Assembly: GCA_963693315.1 (NCBI GenBank)
Contig: OY856186.1
Span: forward strand, 376,405,597-376,469,596
DNA: 64,000 nt
Origin: Diogma glabrata
Lineage: Eukaryota > Arthropoda > Insecta > Diptera > Cylindrotomidae
Reading direction: 5' to 3'
This document shows, one piece after another, positions 12,604 to 25,002 of this stretch (position 1 is its first letter; each line of letters starts with the position of its first letter). The position numbers and the translations under genes were made by a program. The notes below the pieces were generated by a model. The model did not search any database. It was not told the DNA's origin and saw only the letters and a list, made by a program, of their open reading frames with translations.

Positions 12604-12790
12604 ATTTTGGATTTTTTAGGATACTGATGACTTACATTGTAGTAAGTTTAATTAAAGTTTATTTAGATTATGTCGAATGTTTGGTTAAAAGTATTGATTA
12701 GATATTAGGGTTTTAATTGAATGTTGGTGACTTACATTGTAGTAAGTTTAATTAAAGTTTATTTAGATTATATCGAATGTTTGGGTTAAG
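12604..12790. repeat. 100-bp tandem duplication
   Basis: TGACTTACATTGTAGTAAGT followed by TTAATTAAAGTTTATTTAGA and TCGAATGTTTGG occurs twice, 100 bases apart, and is nearly identical. This is a recent local duplication. Confidence 0.85.
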
Positions 12791-13145
12791 ATGAGTATAC
12801 TAAATGTTTAGTTTGTTTGTTTGGATAACATGTTAATTTGATTTAAGATAGTGTGTTACATTGTAGCTTGTTTGATTGGCGTTGGTAAAGGTTATGTAGT
12901 GGCTTTAGTGGAGATCCACTACAATATTCAAAATCTGTTTGATATATATTAGTTTTTGTCATTAAATAATAAAATTTAATTTATTTTGTTGAATATGTTA
13001 GAAAATTTGGAAATGGAAAAGAAAAAAACCACATAAACACAGATTAAATAAATAAAACTCAAAATATCTCGTAATTTTAATTCGAAAATCTGTATAACAA
13101 CTTAAATATAAATCAACTATGTTACAAAATTTAAATTATTCTCAG

Positions 13146-13345
13146 TACAATTTTTTTTCTAACTTTTAAGTTTGGACTGTTTTTGGGAAAACTTGAATAA
13201 CACGGTGCAAACTGCACCAAAATTTGTGTGTTTTCTCAAAAGAAAGTGAATTGAATAGAATATTGAAAAAATTTAAAAAAACTGGAATTTTTTCAATTTT
13301 TTTCAACCGTTTTTGAGTGAAGCTTCCAAAATTCTTCAACGAAAG
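13146..13345. repeat. Dispersed AT-rich repeat shared with about 22437-22520
   Basis: TTTTGGGAAAACTT, a following AATAA, then CTCAAAAGAAAG and GAATA occur in the same order here and at 22437-22520. Beyond that the copies diverge. The minus-strand frame at 13166-13369 overlaps it and is not supported as a gene. Confidence 0.5.
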
Positions 13346-13529
13346 ATTAAGTGCTACATGTAACGACATTGATAAATTGATGAATCGGCTATATGCATGT
13401 TCTTATCAGTCATATGGTGGTCTGAAAGCTATCATGTGGCTGATGTGTGACTGATGTAAAATGAAATATGAAATTTAACAAATAAAAAGAAAATATGGTG
13501 AATAGTTGAGAAGAAGAACTGAAATCGGA

Positions 13530-13790
13530 TGCTAATGTGCAATAACTGCCCGAAAAAGAGGCGCAACATCTCAGTTTTTAGTAGTATTACGTTCTATATT
13601 ATTCGTGTGCTATAATCAACCGGATCAGAGGTGCCACATTTTTTTTGATGAATTTTATTGATACTCGTATTTATTCCTATGCAACAATCATCCAGATCAA
13701 AGGTGCAACATTTTAATTGAAGAATTTTGTTACTACTAAAATTGTTCCAATGCAACAATCACCCAGACCAGAGGTGCAATTTATTATTGT
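13530..13790. repeat. Degenerate tandem repeat, about 65 bp, 4 units
   Basis: Units carry GCAACAATCA, CCAGA, AGAGGTGCAACATTTT and GAATTTT(A/G)TT. The same lead motif CAACAATCATCCA marks the array at 16625-17260, so the two arrays may be related. Confidence 0.65.
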
Positions 13791-13808
13791 TATTGTGTTA
13801 CATGTATG

Positions 13809-14080
13809 CTAGGAGACCCCTGTGCCTTTGCGCGAAATATTTTTTCATAAATTAATAACATGAACCCTGTTTGCAACGTCTAGTTCAAGCAAAGCATAAA
13901 CTGAAACTGAAATGAAATCTAATTAAATAAAATATAAAGATATTCAAAGTTTGTTTCGTTTATTTTAATCGTCGTTTAATTTTTTTATATTTTTGTATTC
14001 TATCCCTTTCCTTCCGTATTCTCTTCTTTCCTATGATATGGCTACGCTTTTTCATAGCTTGTGTATTATATATATGATAT
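13809..14080. repeat. Dispersed repeat, copy B
   Basis: This is the partner of 645-892. It contains an additional about 40 bases after CTGAAACTGAAAT. It directly follows the tandem array at 13530-13790. Confidence 0.8.
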
Positions 14081-16145
14081 GCTTTAGTTAGTATGATAAA
14101 CTGAATTAAGTTGATATAAAGGGAAAATCATGGGGTGAGTGAAACGTTTACCTAATATTTATTAAATGCAATAATTGGAGTTGTATTATTGTCTGAGCGA
14201 TGATATCTGTTTTTTCCGCCGTTGAGGTCGTCGGAGTGACTGTTCTTTGTCTTTCCTTTTTCATTCTGTATACAAAGTCTCGTTTGCGTGCATATTTGAT
14301 TATTTGTACTGAACTGAGGGAAAATATTTCTTGAACACACATGGCTGAAGCGTTTTGGAACAAAAAACTCGCTAGGCACGCAGTCCTTCGATTGCATCCT
14401 GTTAGTAACTTACTTGCAGGTTCAGCGTTCATTACAACTTTTGCTAGCAACAAAAGTGTAATAAAGTTCGATATGAGCCGTAACTGCGGTTTTTATTTAC
14501 GTGTTCCCTAGAAACTTATTCAACTCAATATTGGCTATAAAATATTCTTTGATGCTGGGACGTAATTGCTTGCTTAAGGAAATGAACCATCATATAACTT
14601 TATCTGAATTTCAATCAATTAGGACGACAGTGCGTCACATGATTAAATAATGTGGCAATGGCTGTATTATTGGCAACCAAATTTTATAATTGTTACTTCA
14701 AATTATTTAAATAAATTTGATTTTGAATTCCACTAGGCCACTACACACGTTAAATATAAAAAATTGCATAAATTGTTAAAAATGAAATGAATACTAACAC
14801 ACAAATGAAATGAATACTAACACACATCTTGGAGCACCGATATCATGAACTTAATTTACTGTCGTCTCATACAAAAATCAATATATTGTCATCTCATCAC
14901 GTACGACAATTTATAAAAACCTGCCATGTAAAAGAAAAACTCAGTGCAAATTCAACATGCATCTTTTTGTGTACCCCAATTTTTTCAAAGAATTAAAATT
15001 GCATTCGTAATCTACTTTTATAATCTCAACAAGAAAAACCGGTAATCTAGAATATACGTGATAAGTGTAAAATATACTTGAAACCATCTTGCCTTACTCT
15101 ACTCTGCAAAAACTTTTTCGAAACTCATGGTAATGGCTGTCTAAGCTGCAGCACAAAACGAACATCATGTAATATCACATGCTGCCGCTAAGAATAAGTT
15201 ATGACAAACCGGAAGTTGGTACGAAAAAATATTGAAAACTAAATTAAAAGCTTGTGTCCGACTATCCTATGCGACTATGCTAGGCAACCTATATGTCTAT
15301 ATCTTTGAAATTCAGAGAAATTGGTTGTCACAGTCTTGAATTTTGAATTATATCTGAATTTTTTTGGTTTATTGCCATTTTTATGTAGTAATTGTGTTGG
15401 GAAAATTCAACGCCTCTAGTTAGCGTAATATTGCTCAAAAGCGTTTCTAATCACAACATTAGTCATATATTTAAGTCATGTATTTAAAAAATCCAATCCA
15501 ATAATTGAAACCATCCCGCCGGGAAACAAGCATACATTTTTTGTTCATTGTTGTGGTGAAATGATTTCTAACGAACAAAAATAGAAAAATTAAACAAAAC
15601 AACTTTTCTATTGGCTACGCATAGTTGATGGAAACATAAAAAAACTGATCGTTTCTTTTATCATCGAATTCGACCTTTATGTTTTTTATAAATACCAGAC
15701 TCCACCCAATAACATTCTCTTATTGGAATATAATATTTTGGCTGTCAGTCGGTGATGGATTTCAAAAAGAAAAATTCATATTTGGAAGGTTTTTGTTAAA
15801 AACTAATTACTTCGAGGCGAGTACAATTTTGGTTTTTTTATCAATTTGTGAGTACCATTCTTTTTATAAATTCCGTAATCTTAGTAACAAAAAAAAAAAA
15901 GAATATTATCTGTTTTATTTGTGATAACTGTCGGCTTATAAAGTGTATTTAATTTGTGAATAAAAAAATATTTCAATATGAGTCAATTAGTAGTAACATT
16001 TAAATAAGTAGACCAATTTATAGTTTAATTACATTAAAATTAGATAGAATAATTTAATTAATCACTAATTCTTTGGTTTTTTGATGTTTTAAATAAGTGC
16101 GGTTAGATGCAGAGAAATTGATAGCCTTAGTTAGGTTATATTGGC
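14081..16145. other. Region without a supported gene
   Basis: Overlapping minus-strand frames at 14148-14453 (101 codons) and a plus frame at 15679-15924 were inspected. Neither shows a domain, signal peptide or repeat signature that I recognise. The rest is AT-rich. Confidence 0.4.
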
Positions 16146-16149
16146 TCAT

Positions 16150-16300
16150 TTTAATGCATGAAAAGATAACTTAGATCAATTTGTACGTGAAATTTAGTGC
16201 ATGAAAAGATAACTTAGTCCATGAAAAGATTTAGTGCATTTAAGTGCATGAAAAGATTTAGTGCTCATTTAGTGCATGAAAAGATAACTTAGATCGGGCT
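16150..16300. repeat. Short tandem repeat, about 25-45 bp units
   Basis: TTTAGTGCATGAAAAGAT, often followed by AACTTAG, recurs about five times. A small hairpin CGGGCTTTGCCCG follows at the right edge. Confidence 0.8.
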
Positions 16301-16624
16301 TTGCCCGAATCAATAGTCTCGAGTGCCTTCAATCCACAAAGATTTAAAAAAAGCGTCCACCTATACCTCAAGACGAATGTTGTGGGACCTGGCTCTTAAA
16401 AGGTATCTATGTGTTGTTGTGACACATTTTGTAATTCCTACTACACAACGCTTTTTATTAAAAAAAAAAAAAATAAGAATTATTATGGAGAATAATAAAT
16501 TGATTATGTAAACTAAACTAGATTATAAAACTAGAAATTATATGTCTATGAACGAATCAAATAAAATTAAATTAAAAAAAAGGAAAAAACAAAAAAAAAA
16601 AAAGAAACTTATTCAGTAGTGATA

Positions 16625-17260
16625 CGTACAAATTGTTCAACACCCGCCCACAATAGCATGATTCAATAGCCTGGTATTGCCACAATTGCTTAACTTTTAT
16701 TCACAATCGCATGATTCAGCTGTGCTATATTTTTTTTACATACCATTTATTCAACAATCATCCACAACTGCATGACTCAACAATTTTTACTTAGCAGGGA
16801 GAAAATTTGTTTCCTACAATTTGTTCGACGTTCCTCAACGTTCCTCCATCACCGTATGATCTGGCTGTTTCATAAGTTTTCCGTACAATTTGCTAATCGT
16901 CCGTCCGCAGTCGCATGAATCAATAGTTTTTATATTGCCACCATGACTTATCTTTCATCCATTAGCACATGGTTCAGCAGTGACATAATTTTTACATTCC
17001 ATTTGTTCAACAATCATCCACAATTGCATGAATCTATAGTCTTATAATTTGAATCAACAGTTGTGTATTGTCATAAATACTCATCGTTCATTCAAAATCA
17101 CAGGATTCAACAGTGGTATAAATTTTACATACCATTTGATCAGTCATCATCCAAAATTGCATGAATTAACCAGCTTATAATCCAAATCAATAGTTTTATA
17201 TTGCCTCAATTACGCGTCTTTCATCCACCATCGATCGACTCAACCGTTTTATAACTATCA
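16625..17260. repeat. Degenerate tandem repeat, about 60 bp
   Basis: Variants of CAACAATCATCCACAATTGC, ATGAATCAATAG and TTTTATA recur about every 55-65 bases with heavy divergence. The array ends just before a copy of the family X 3' module. Confidence 0.7.
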
Positions 17261-17390
17261 TCATATAATTGGACTGAGAGAGAGATGATCGGCTGATCCA
17301 CCGGAAACAAGGGAGTGGGATCTACTACTAGCATCTACTACTAGCATGAGTGTATAAGTTGCGAGAGCATGTGAATGAGAAAGCAATTAT

Positions 17391-17635
17391 GGGGTGGGGT
17401 GAACGTGATGATCGTGGTTTCTTCGACCTGTAGGGTCGCCAGGGTCTCCTTTATTTTGATCTCCGATCCGATATATAACCAATACACGCGTATAATTCCG
17501 CAATTTGTACTAGGCAGCAGGTATAATCGCTCGTTTCCGCAGACTGAAGCTAGTTTAGGGTTCAAAATTGAACCAAGTACGCGGCCTGCTATAACAACTA
17601 CATTGGTTTTCCAATGGAGCTAGTTCTCCTTTACA
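17391..17635 (+). repeat. Family X 3' module, copy 3
   Basis: This block aligns with 46785-47038 and 63613-63861. Shared landmarks in order are GATCGTGG, GGGTCGCCAG, GTCT, CAGCAGGTAT, GACTGAAGCTAG, GCGGCCTGCTAT and a final pair of short hairpins. Here the hairpins are ATTGG/CCAAT and GGAG/CTCC, ending in TTTACA. Overlapping open frames on both strands (17341-17565 and 17375-17623) are not shared with the other copies. This copy is the most diverged, and its upstream part is the 60-bp array rather than the GT-rich tract of the others. Confidence 0.7.
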
Positions 17636-17639
17636 TTAT

Positions 17640-20600
17640 TTAGAATCCTCATGACGTACGGGTCTGATATTTACATGTTTTCCAAAGCTACGTCGTTTTA
17701 TGCCAAACGTGCAATTCAACTAAGGTCAACCTTAGGTCTCAGATACGATCAATAACAATCCTATAAATTCTAAAATACTTCTTTTGGAATGCTCCGTATT
17801 TGTTTATGTCAAATTTAAATGCATTTTGCTTTTATATGGCTTGGTTACTGTAATATCATTACATTGAACTCCAGTTTTAAATATATCAATGCTTTAGCAG
17901 TAACTAATACAATAGATACGATGTCCTCTGCATCCCACTTCTGCACACGATGGACCTGCAACAACTTTGTATCAGTGGGATAGATTTTATTTTGGTTACG
18001 GATGGTGAACCGTGTTTAGTCCAAACTTCTTTTTAAATTACACTGGTAAGCAGTAAAGTACAACTTGGTAACAGCCAATATTAACCCTGTTAAAACAAAC
18101 ATAAAAAACAAAACAAAAACAAAATCTACATATTATGTATATTTATTTTTATATTTGTGTTGATATTCTCTAATATTAAAATGTTTTAAATTGTAATAGT
18201 AGTGGTTATCATCTGTTCATCTAAAATGTTAACGTTTTATCGTATTTCATAAGTTATTGTCATTTCATTTTCTTTATATAATTTTAATATCTGAAACAAA
18301 ACAAACACAAATTATATGTGGTTGATCCTTCTTTTTATAATTGATAATAAAATGATGAAACAGAATGACGATCCTAGACTGGTTTTCGTATTGAAATGAT
18401 AAAATTCCTTTGTTTTGGGAAATGAAATGGCAACATTAAAAAATATACAAATGTTTTTGAATAATCATCTCGCTTCCACAACTTCGTTTAGGATATTTAT
18501 AAATGCATTTTGATCAAGATCAGTTCGTTTATGAATTTCGATACGATAAATTTAATTATAAATTAATTAAAAACTCAAATATGATTTTCTAAATCAAAAA
18601 TCTAATAAAATCATATCGAGTGCGCGTGTTAATGTGAATAAAATTGTAGTTGAATCGCGCATATTAATTGTTTAATTATTCTGGGTGAAGAATAGTTTTG
18701 ATTTTATTCATCATAAAAAGAAAGAAATATATTAAAAAAATAGAAAACAAGGAATGTGAATTGTTTTTGTGTAGTTCGGGCGAGCATATCTCGTTATTTT
18801 TCTTTTGGAAACAAACATTTTAAAGTATCAAAATAAAAAAGTAAAATTAAATAAAAAGAAAAATGTAATATATACGAATATAATTTAACTATCTACAAAC
18901 GGATATAAAAAAAAATAAATTTATTTAAGATAACGAATTCTACCTGTGGTTGAAAATTTATTCCACCTTAAATGTTATCAATATTGATAACATTATTATC
19001 TGCCAAACTAAAAAGGAATATCGAGTGGGTTAAAAGAGGGCAATTATCCATGAAATACAACGATTTCCAGAAGCCATATATGCATTTTCTCTGACGAACG
19101 AAGCTGCAAAATTTCATCACATTCACAAAAATTCATCACACCCAACAGCTATATTGGGATAAGGTTATATTTTATTTTACAAATATATAACTAAATTTTT
19201 TTGAATTGCTTTTATGAATTGTACTATGACAAAAAGGGTCCCGTAAATTGGCTATTTTTATTAGAGATCTTTTTTTTTGGTAAAAGACCACGCCGGCGTT
19301 ATTTTTTTGCTAACTATATCTCGGACAATAACTATATCCCAGGTACAGCTATTATACCATATTTTGGTTGTTTTTGGTAGGCCTGGTCCTGCGCCTAATT
19401 TACCAGGCTTGACCAAAGTCTGCTATGCCAGACATAGCCCCAGCACATCAGTCCAAACGTGGTCCAAGCTTGGGCCGTTTGAAAATAATAATCCAGGCCC
19501 AAACCCTAAAAGCTGTGGCGCGGGCTAGGCCCAGGTCTGATTTCTTAACTCATTCTTACCCGAGTAGATCTCAGTATTTTTTATAAATATTTGAATTAAT
19601 CCATCCATTTCATTTATTTTTTTTGGCTTGTTGTTTTTTTTTTGTCTAGTCGGGCTACGTCATTCAGTAGAGCATTAGAGTCTTTATATCTCAGTTTGGA
19701 CTATCAGTAGGAATGTAATCAGCAAGATCTCTTCCTATCGTTCTGTCCTGTAATGACCCTAATGCATTATGGTAAATTTAAAATTTGATATTTGGCTTGT
19801 ATATATTATTTAATTAATGAAATTTTAATTTAAAACTTTTTTAGTTAAATATTATGTAAAATGTACTTTAAATTAATTATTTTTGTAAGATTGTATTAAA
19901 ATATCATCTTTATTTGAAAATCTATTAATATGCATCTCAACCCCCTTCATACTAATATCAATTTTTATTACTTGAAAAACATTAAAAGTAAATGAAACTT
20001 AATTGGAAATAAAAATTCAATCCATGATTAAAATTATATTTATTCATATAAACTAATATTAAACATAAATATGGCTGTTCCAACGCAGTTTACCCCATGA
20101 AATACATGAACAAATTGCTTTTCTCAATTTATTAAAGTATGGTTTTATTTAATTGAAATTCATCATCGTTAAATTTAATAACAAATGTTGTTTGGTGGAT
20201 GCACTATCCTAACAAACAATCGAGAAATAGAACCACAAAAATCAAGAGACAAATACATGCATAATTAGGAAATCAGTGACAATTTCTTCAATTTTCTTAA
20301 TTGAAAATATTTTTATATTTAAAAAAAAACTATTTGGGAAAATGTTCTGCAATAATTAATAAATAAAGTAGGGTTATTAATTATTCTAACATTTAACCAA
20401 TACATATAAGCTAAAACAAAACAAATTTCCCATAGTAGAAGCTGCACGCAACATAGCTTCCACAGTACTAATTTTTAGTTGATATTTTCGTTTTTTTTAA
20501 TTTTTTTTTTGTGTTTCTTTTTGTTCTTTGCGTACAATTATAATATAATTCAGTACGCCACAAATTGAAAAATTTCTTGTGTATTATTTGGATGAAATAA

Positions 20601-20870
20601 ATGAATATTTTGATTGCGTTGACGTTTTTTATAAATATAAAACATTAGTATAGTAATTAGTATAGTAATTAGTATTAGTACTTTTAGTTAGTATTAGTAT
20701 TAGTAATTTTAGTATTAGTAATTTTACAGAAAATATGAAGATCTATTTGAAATAACTAATAAAGTATTGAAAATTTAATGAAATTAAAGTTTTATCAACC
20801 ACCAATCAATTAATAAATTTTAATTAAATAATTTGAAAACGGACGACCTGTTTTAAAGGGAATCAGTGCT
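17640..20870. other. AT-rich region, no supported gene
   Basis: I see no coding segment with recognisable motifs. A perfect 20-bp palindrome (TGTTATCAATATTGATAACA) lies near 18972. An AGTATT-type microsatellite lies at about 20636-20725. A tandem CACCAGTCCCTGTATG occurs at about 20917-20955, near a possible hAT-like edge that flanks the Harbinger element. Confidence 0.45.
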
Positions 20871-21103
20871 TCCATGGCATCCAAAGACGCTTTGTTTATG
20901 AACAATAGTGCACGCCTCACCAGTCCCTGTATGGGACCTCACCAGTCCCTGTATGCACTATGGTCCACCAACTGGTGGACATTTGCGGTTCACCAAACCT
21001 CATTAGTACATTTACTTTATTTAAAATCTACAAAACAAATACTATTTTTAAATATTACAATGTTTGTGTTCATTTAGTTTGTTCCTCTTGAAGTAAAGCC
21101 TAA

Positions 21104-21133
21104 AGGTACAATTAGACGATATCATTTAAGTGA
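21104..21133. repeat. Harbinger left terminal inverted repeat
   Basis: Its 30 bases match the inverted right end at 25003-25032 exactly. The similarity then continues in scrambled subterminal motifs. Confidence 0.9.
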
Positions 21134-21521
21134 AATCTCACTCCAAAAATTATGAGGCTCACTCGATGATAACGTCTAAACTAACATCTCATTCATAAAA
21201 TGAGACATAACTTTTACGTCATCTTATAATTGCAAAGTGATGTATCACTTACCAAGTGATAACGTGTAAACAGAATCAAAAGGTAAATTGCATCTCACTT
21301 TACTTTTTAAATTTGTTTAACTTTCATCTCATTTAATGGTGTCTTGTTTGATTTTTATGTATATTACCAGTTACTGGAGTTTCTACAGTTTCTACAGATG
21401 CAGTTACTACAGTTAATTGTGTAATTTAATTATGTATATTTGTTATTTTGAATCAGTATCCTATCCGTTGTTTAAAGCTATTGATTGCAGTTAATTTTAT
21501 ATAAATATTTTTTAATAAAAA

Positions 21522-21869
21522 ATGGATAATACCAAACATTTGTGGGCGAGAGATGAGATTATCCTACTTATCCAATTATATGAGAAACACAACTGCTTAT
21601 GGCAGATTGGAATCTCGGACTACAGCAACAAAATTAAAAGAAACTCAGCGATAGAATCAATTGCGGTAGAATTAAAACTAAGCACGCCAGAAGTAAAGGC
21701 AAAAATTAATCGGGTACGTTCTCAGTTCTGGAACGAAAAAAATCAAATTAAAAAAAAAATCGGGTAACGGACCAAACGAAAATTATATAACTAAATGGGA
21801 ATTCTTTAACAGTTTACGATTTCTGGATTCGCATAGTAGTGAGATGATGGAAACAAACGATACGTTGCC
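21522..21869 (+). pseudogene. MADF/Myb-like protein of the Harbinger element, first exon
   Basis: The frame starts at the ATG at 21522. It shows the MADF pattern: tryptophan near residue 6 (LWARDEIILLIQLYE), a second aromatic block (CLWQIG) near residue 26, and VRSQFWNEKNQI near residue 68. In Harbinger elements this protein binds DNA and helps the transposase enter the nucleus (family knowledge). The 82-codon frame ends early at a run of A at about 21750-21760. A one-base shift there restores a frame with KSGNGPNE and TKWEFFNSLRFL, which matches how the domain usually continues. The run ends at CTTAT/GTAAGT near 21869, a good splice donor. It is therefore probably an exon broken by a homopolymer frameshift. 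Confidence 0.75.
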
Positions 21870-21978
21870 TTATGTAAGTTTAAACATTTTTTGAATACAA
21901 AATTTATTTCGTTTATTATCTGTCGATATTACATTAAATTCATTGATTTTTATTAAATATTTGACTTATATAACTTAT

Positions 21979-22150
21979 TTATATAAATTCACCTTGCCAC
22001 GGGACCTGATCTTCCTCAGAAAAATAGTTCTTAAGCTCGTTCTTTATTTTCTTTGCAGCATCCGTAGAATTTTTTGTTTGAGAAGGCTGCATTAGTTTTT
22101 CTTTTATTTTACACCACACGATTTTATGGAACATGCCCCATGTCCCGTGG
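21979..22150 (-). pseudogene. Harbinger transposase, C-terminal remnant
   Basis: On the minus strand a frame ending at 21979-21981 reads KKIKNELKNYF, then VPWQGEF and stop. The 'YF...VPWQ' ending is typical of Harbinger nuclease-type transposases. It lies downstream, in minus orientation, of the N-terminal remnant at 23152-23361. The roughly 1 kb between them shows no long open frame, so the DDE catalytic core is deleted or decayed. Confidence 0.55.
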
Positions 22151-22159
22151 TGTCTAGCT

Positions 22160-23150
22160 TAATTGGAGTTAAAATTAAAAAGAATTAAAATGAGAAATTT
22201 GTACTAAACTAAACTCTAGCTGAAAGTCGTTAATTTTAAATAGTTTTAAAACTGTGTTCAATTATAGTTGACTATGACGGTTTAGAATTTAGAATTTGTT
22301 TAAAATGCGATAACCTATGGAAAAAAATGTTGATAATCGGTCGAACAATCTAAAAGATATGCCAATACTGATTAATCGGCAACTTGGGCGATATGGTCGA
22401 TTACACTACATGTCGAAAAAAAAATAAAATTTATAAAATTTTTTTTGCAAGTTTTGAGTTTTAGCTTGTTTTGGGAAAACTTCAATAAGCTCAAAAGAAA
22501 GAGAATAAATTTTTCTATATAGGATCGAATAAATTAACAATTTTTATTGTTTGTTAAAAATTTAAGGCTTTGAATATCGACAAATTTAAATTAAACGTGA
22601 ATTTTTCTTTTCTTATTAAAATTTTTCAGGTGTAACTTTCAGAATCCTTGGACAATTTTTACAAAATTTGCTCAAAGTGTTTGTTACCATATTTCCTATG
22701 AACTTCTTTCATAATTATTCATACTGAATTTGTTTGTTTTGTAAAATATGTGATCCAAAAACCAGCATTAAATTTTTCTTCACAGAAAAAATGGGTTTTT
22801 CACAAATATCTCAAAACAAGAGCTAACTTGGTAGAAATTTTTTTTTTAAATTTCTGATAGCAGCATGTCATAGTGAATTAAATTTCCTACAAATGGGGTC
22901 CTAGGTACTAAATCCATGATTTCATTATTTTCAAAGATGGGCTCGTAAATTTTCAAAAATGTTTATAAAATCGGTTTTAAGGATGTTTAAATAGCTAGTT
23001 TAGCTGGTTTAAATTTCTACCAGTTATTCATTATTGATTAAAAATTTCGTTTTTCGTATGTTAATTACATGGGAAACAAACTTGGGTTGCGTCGTTCACA
23101 GCTTTGATGTAGAAAGCTGTAATTTTGGGAGAATTTTTTTTAGATCCGAT
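22160..23150. other. Decayed interior of the Harbinger element
   Basis: This is where the transposase core should lie. All frames are closed by stops. Part of the stretch (22437-22520) matches a dispersed repeat at 13146-13345, so unrelated sequence has been inserted here. Confidence 0.45.
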
Positions 23151-23151
23151 G

Positions 23152-23361
23152 CTAAAACATAAGCCAATACATAAAAAAATTTGTGTAACTTTTTTTATCA
23201 CATTCCTGCAATTCCTTTAAGATGTTATCAACCACCCCGTAATGTTTTCGTTTTTGAATCAATTCCTTTACCCAGATCATTTTAGTAACTTTATTTTGCC
23301 TTCTTTTACGTTTTTGTATAAGTAATAGGGCGAGACAAGCTGCAGTTTGTGCTTGATCCAT
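23152..23361 (-). pseudogene. Harbinger transposase, N-terminal remnant
   Basis: The 69-residue frame starts with MDQAQTAACLALLLI. It then has a basic stretch (QKRKRRQ), IWVKELIQKRKHYG, and NILKELQECDKKSY with aromatic residues after it. This order (basic patch, tryptophan-valine, arginine or lysine pair, EL..CD, then F/Y) matches the N-terminal DNA-binding part of Harbinger transposases. The frame stops at 23152 without the later D, D and E residues. It is transcribed away from the plus-strand MADF gene's downstream side, as usual for this superfamily. Confidence 0.65.
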
Positions 23362-23564
23362 ATTATAATCAAATGAAAATTTTTGGTGTGAAACTTCTTT
23401 ATCGGCGTATGAGAGAAATTTTAAAGCAGCATAAAATTTAAAAAACTCGTCACGATTTTCGGTTACGTTGTTTTTTTACAAATTTTAATTTTGTTTTAAT
23501 AATTTTATTTTTATTAATTTATTTAGTATTGTACTAAATGTTATATGAGTTGGATGTGTCGATT

Positions 23565-24560
23565 GTAGATGGTGGTTATGGTGGTCATGGTGGTCATTGT
23601 AGTCATGGTGGCCATGGTGGTCATGGTGGTCATGGTAGTAATAGTGGTTATGGTGGTCATGGTGGTAATGGTGTTCACGGTGGTCACGGTGGTCATGGTG
23701 GTCATGGTGGTCATGGTGGTCATGATGGTCATGGTGGTCACGGTGGTCATGGTGGTCATGCTGGTCATGGTAGTCATGGTGTTCACGGTGGTCATGATAG
23801 TCATGTTGGTCATGGCGGTCATAGTGGTCAAAGTGGTCAAGGTGGTCATGGTGGTCATGGTGGTCATGGTGGTCATGGTGGTCATGGTGGTCATGGTGGT
23901 CATGGTGGTCATAGTAGTTATGGTGGTTATGGTGGTCACGGTGGTCATGGTGGTCATGGTGTTCACGGTGGTCATGGTGGTCATGGTGGTCATGGTGTTC
24001 ATAGTGGTAATAGTGGTTATGGTGGTCATGGTGGTAATGGTGTTCACGGTGGTCATGATAGTCATGTTGGTCATGGCGGTCATAGTGGTCAAAGTGGTCA
24101 AGGTGGTCATGGTGGTCATGGTGGTCATGGTGGTCATGGTGGTCATAGTAGTTATGGTGGTCATGGTAGTCATGGTTGTCATATTGGTTATGGTGTTCAT
24201 GGTGGTAGTGGTGGTCACGGTGGTCACGGTGGTCATGGTGGTCATGGTGTTCACGGTGGTCATGGTGGTTATGGTGGTCACGGTGGTCATGGTGGTCATG
24301 GTGGTCATGGTAGTCATGGTGTTCACGGTGGTCATGGTGGTCATGGTTGTCATGGTGGTCATGGTGGTCATATTGGTCATGGTGGTTATGGTGGTCACGG
24401 TGGTCATGTTGGTCATGGTGGTTATGGTGGTCACGGTGGTCATGGTGGTCACGGTGGTCATGATGGTCATGGTGTTCACGGTGGTCATGATGGTCATGTT
24501 GGTCATGGCGGTCATGGTGGTCGTAGTGGTCAAAGGGTCATGCTGGTCATGGTGGTAATG
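23565..24560. repeat. 9-bp minisatellite (GGTCATGGT), about 1 kb
   Basis: About 110 copies of a 9-base unit, GGTCATGGT and close variants (GGTCACGGT, GGTTATGGT, GTTCACGGT, GGTAATGGT). Because the unit is a multiple of three and has no stop, frames on both strands stay open for over 300 codons (Gly-His, Val-Met or Thr-Met repeats). Longer stretches of variants recur in the same order (for example around GGCGGTCATAGTGGTCAAAG near 23813, 24073 and partly 24505), showing higher-order duplication. It lies upstream of the transposase remnant, inside the Harbinger element. I do not annotate a protein. Confidence 0.95.
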
Positions 24561-24564
24561 TGGT

Positions 24565-25002
24565 CACGGTAGTCATGGTGAATTGGAGTGTATCAGAGAT
24601 ATATACGAAGATATATACTCACCAAACAATTGGTTATCAATAATCGGCGTTTTTATTTCTAAGCCTTATCTACCCGATTTCTGTGAAGTTCCAAATAGTA
24701 GAAAAATGATATGTAATAAAGAAGTTTCACTTCTTACCTGTGTACTCTGGTACACACACTACTTTTTTTAATAGTGCTATTAATTCGTCTACAACCAAAT
24801 ACTAAATTATTAACACTGAATTAGATCTTAATAAAAAATTTCTTTATCACAAAAGTTTGAACGTTTAATCATGTTTTTCACTTTAGCAAGTGATGCGAAA
24901 TTTTACAAATGATATATCACTTTTATTTTTATATTTGACCTCACTTTTGTCCTGGTCTAAACATGCATCTCATTTACGTGAGATCTCACTCAAAATGATA
25001 CC
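24565..25002. other. Harbinger right subterminal region
   Basis: No recognised gene; the 62-codon plus frame at 24583-24771 has no motif. On the minus strand there is ACACAG/GTAAGAAG near 24740, a possible donor for a 5' transposase exon. Subterminal motifs (ATGATATATCACTT, TGAGATCTCAC) mirror those at the left end. Confidence 0.5.

Noticed and set aside
14148..14453. Host gene on the minus strand (two overlapping frames)
   Set aside because: No domain, no splice partners, and a competing overlapping frame of similar length.
23538..24572. Long Gly-His-rich protein (344 codons), with matching long Val-Met and Thr-Met frames
   Set aside because: The 9-bp unit lacks stops in most frames, so frames on both strands are open. 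Period and variants explain it as a minisatellite.
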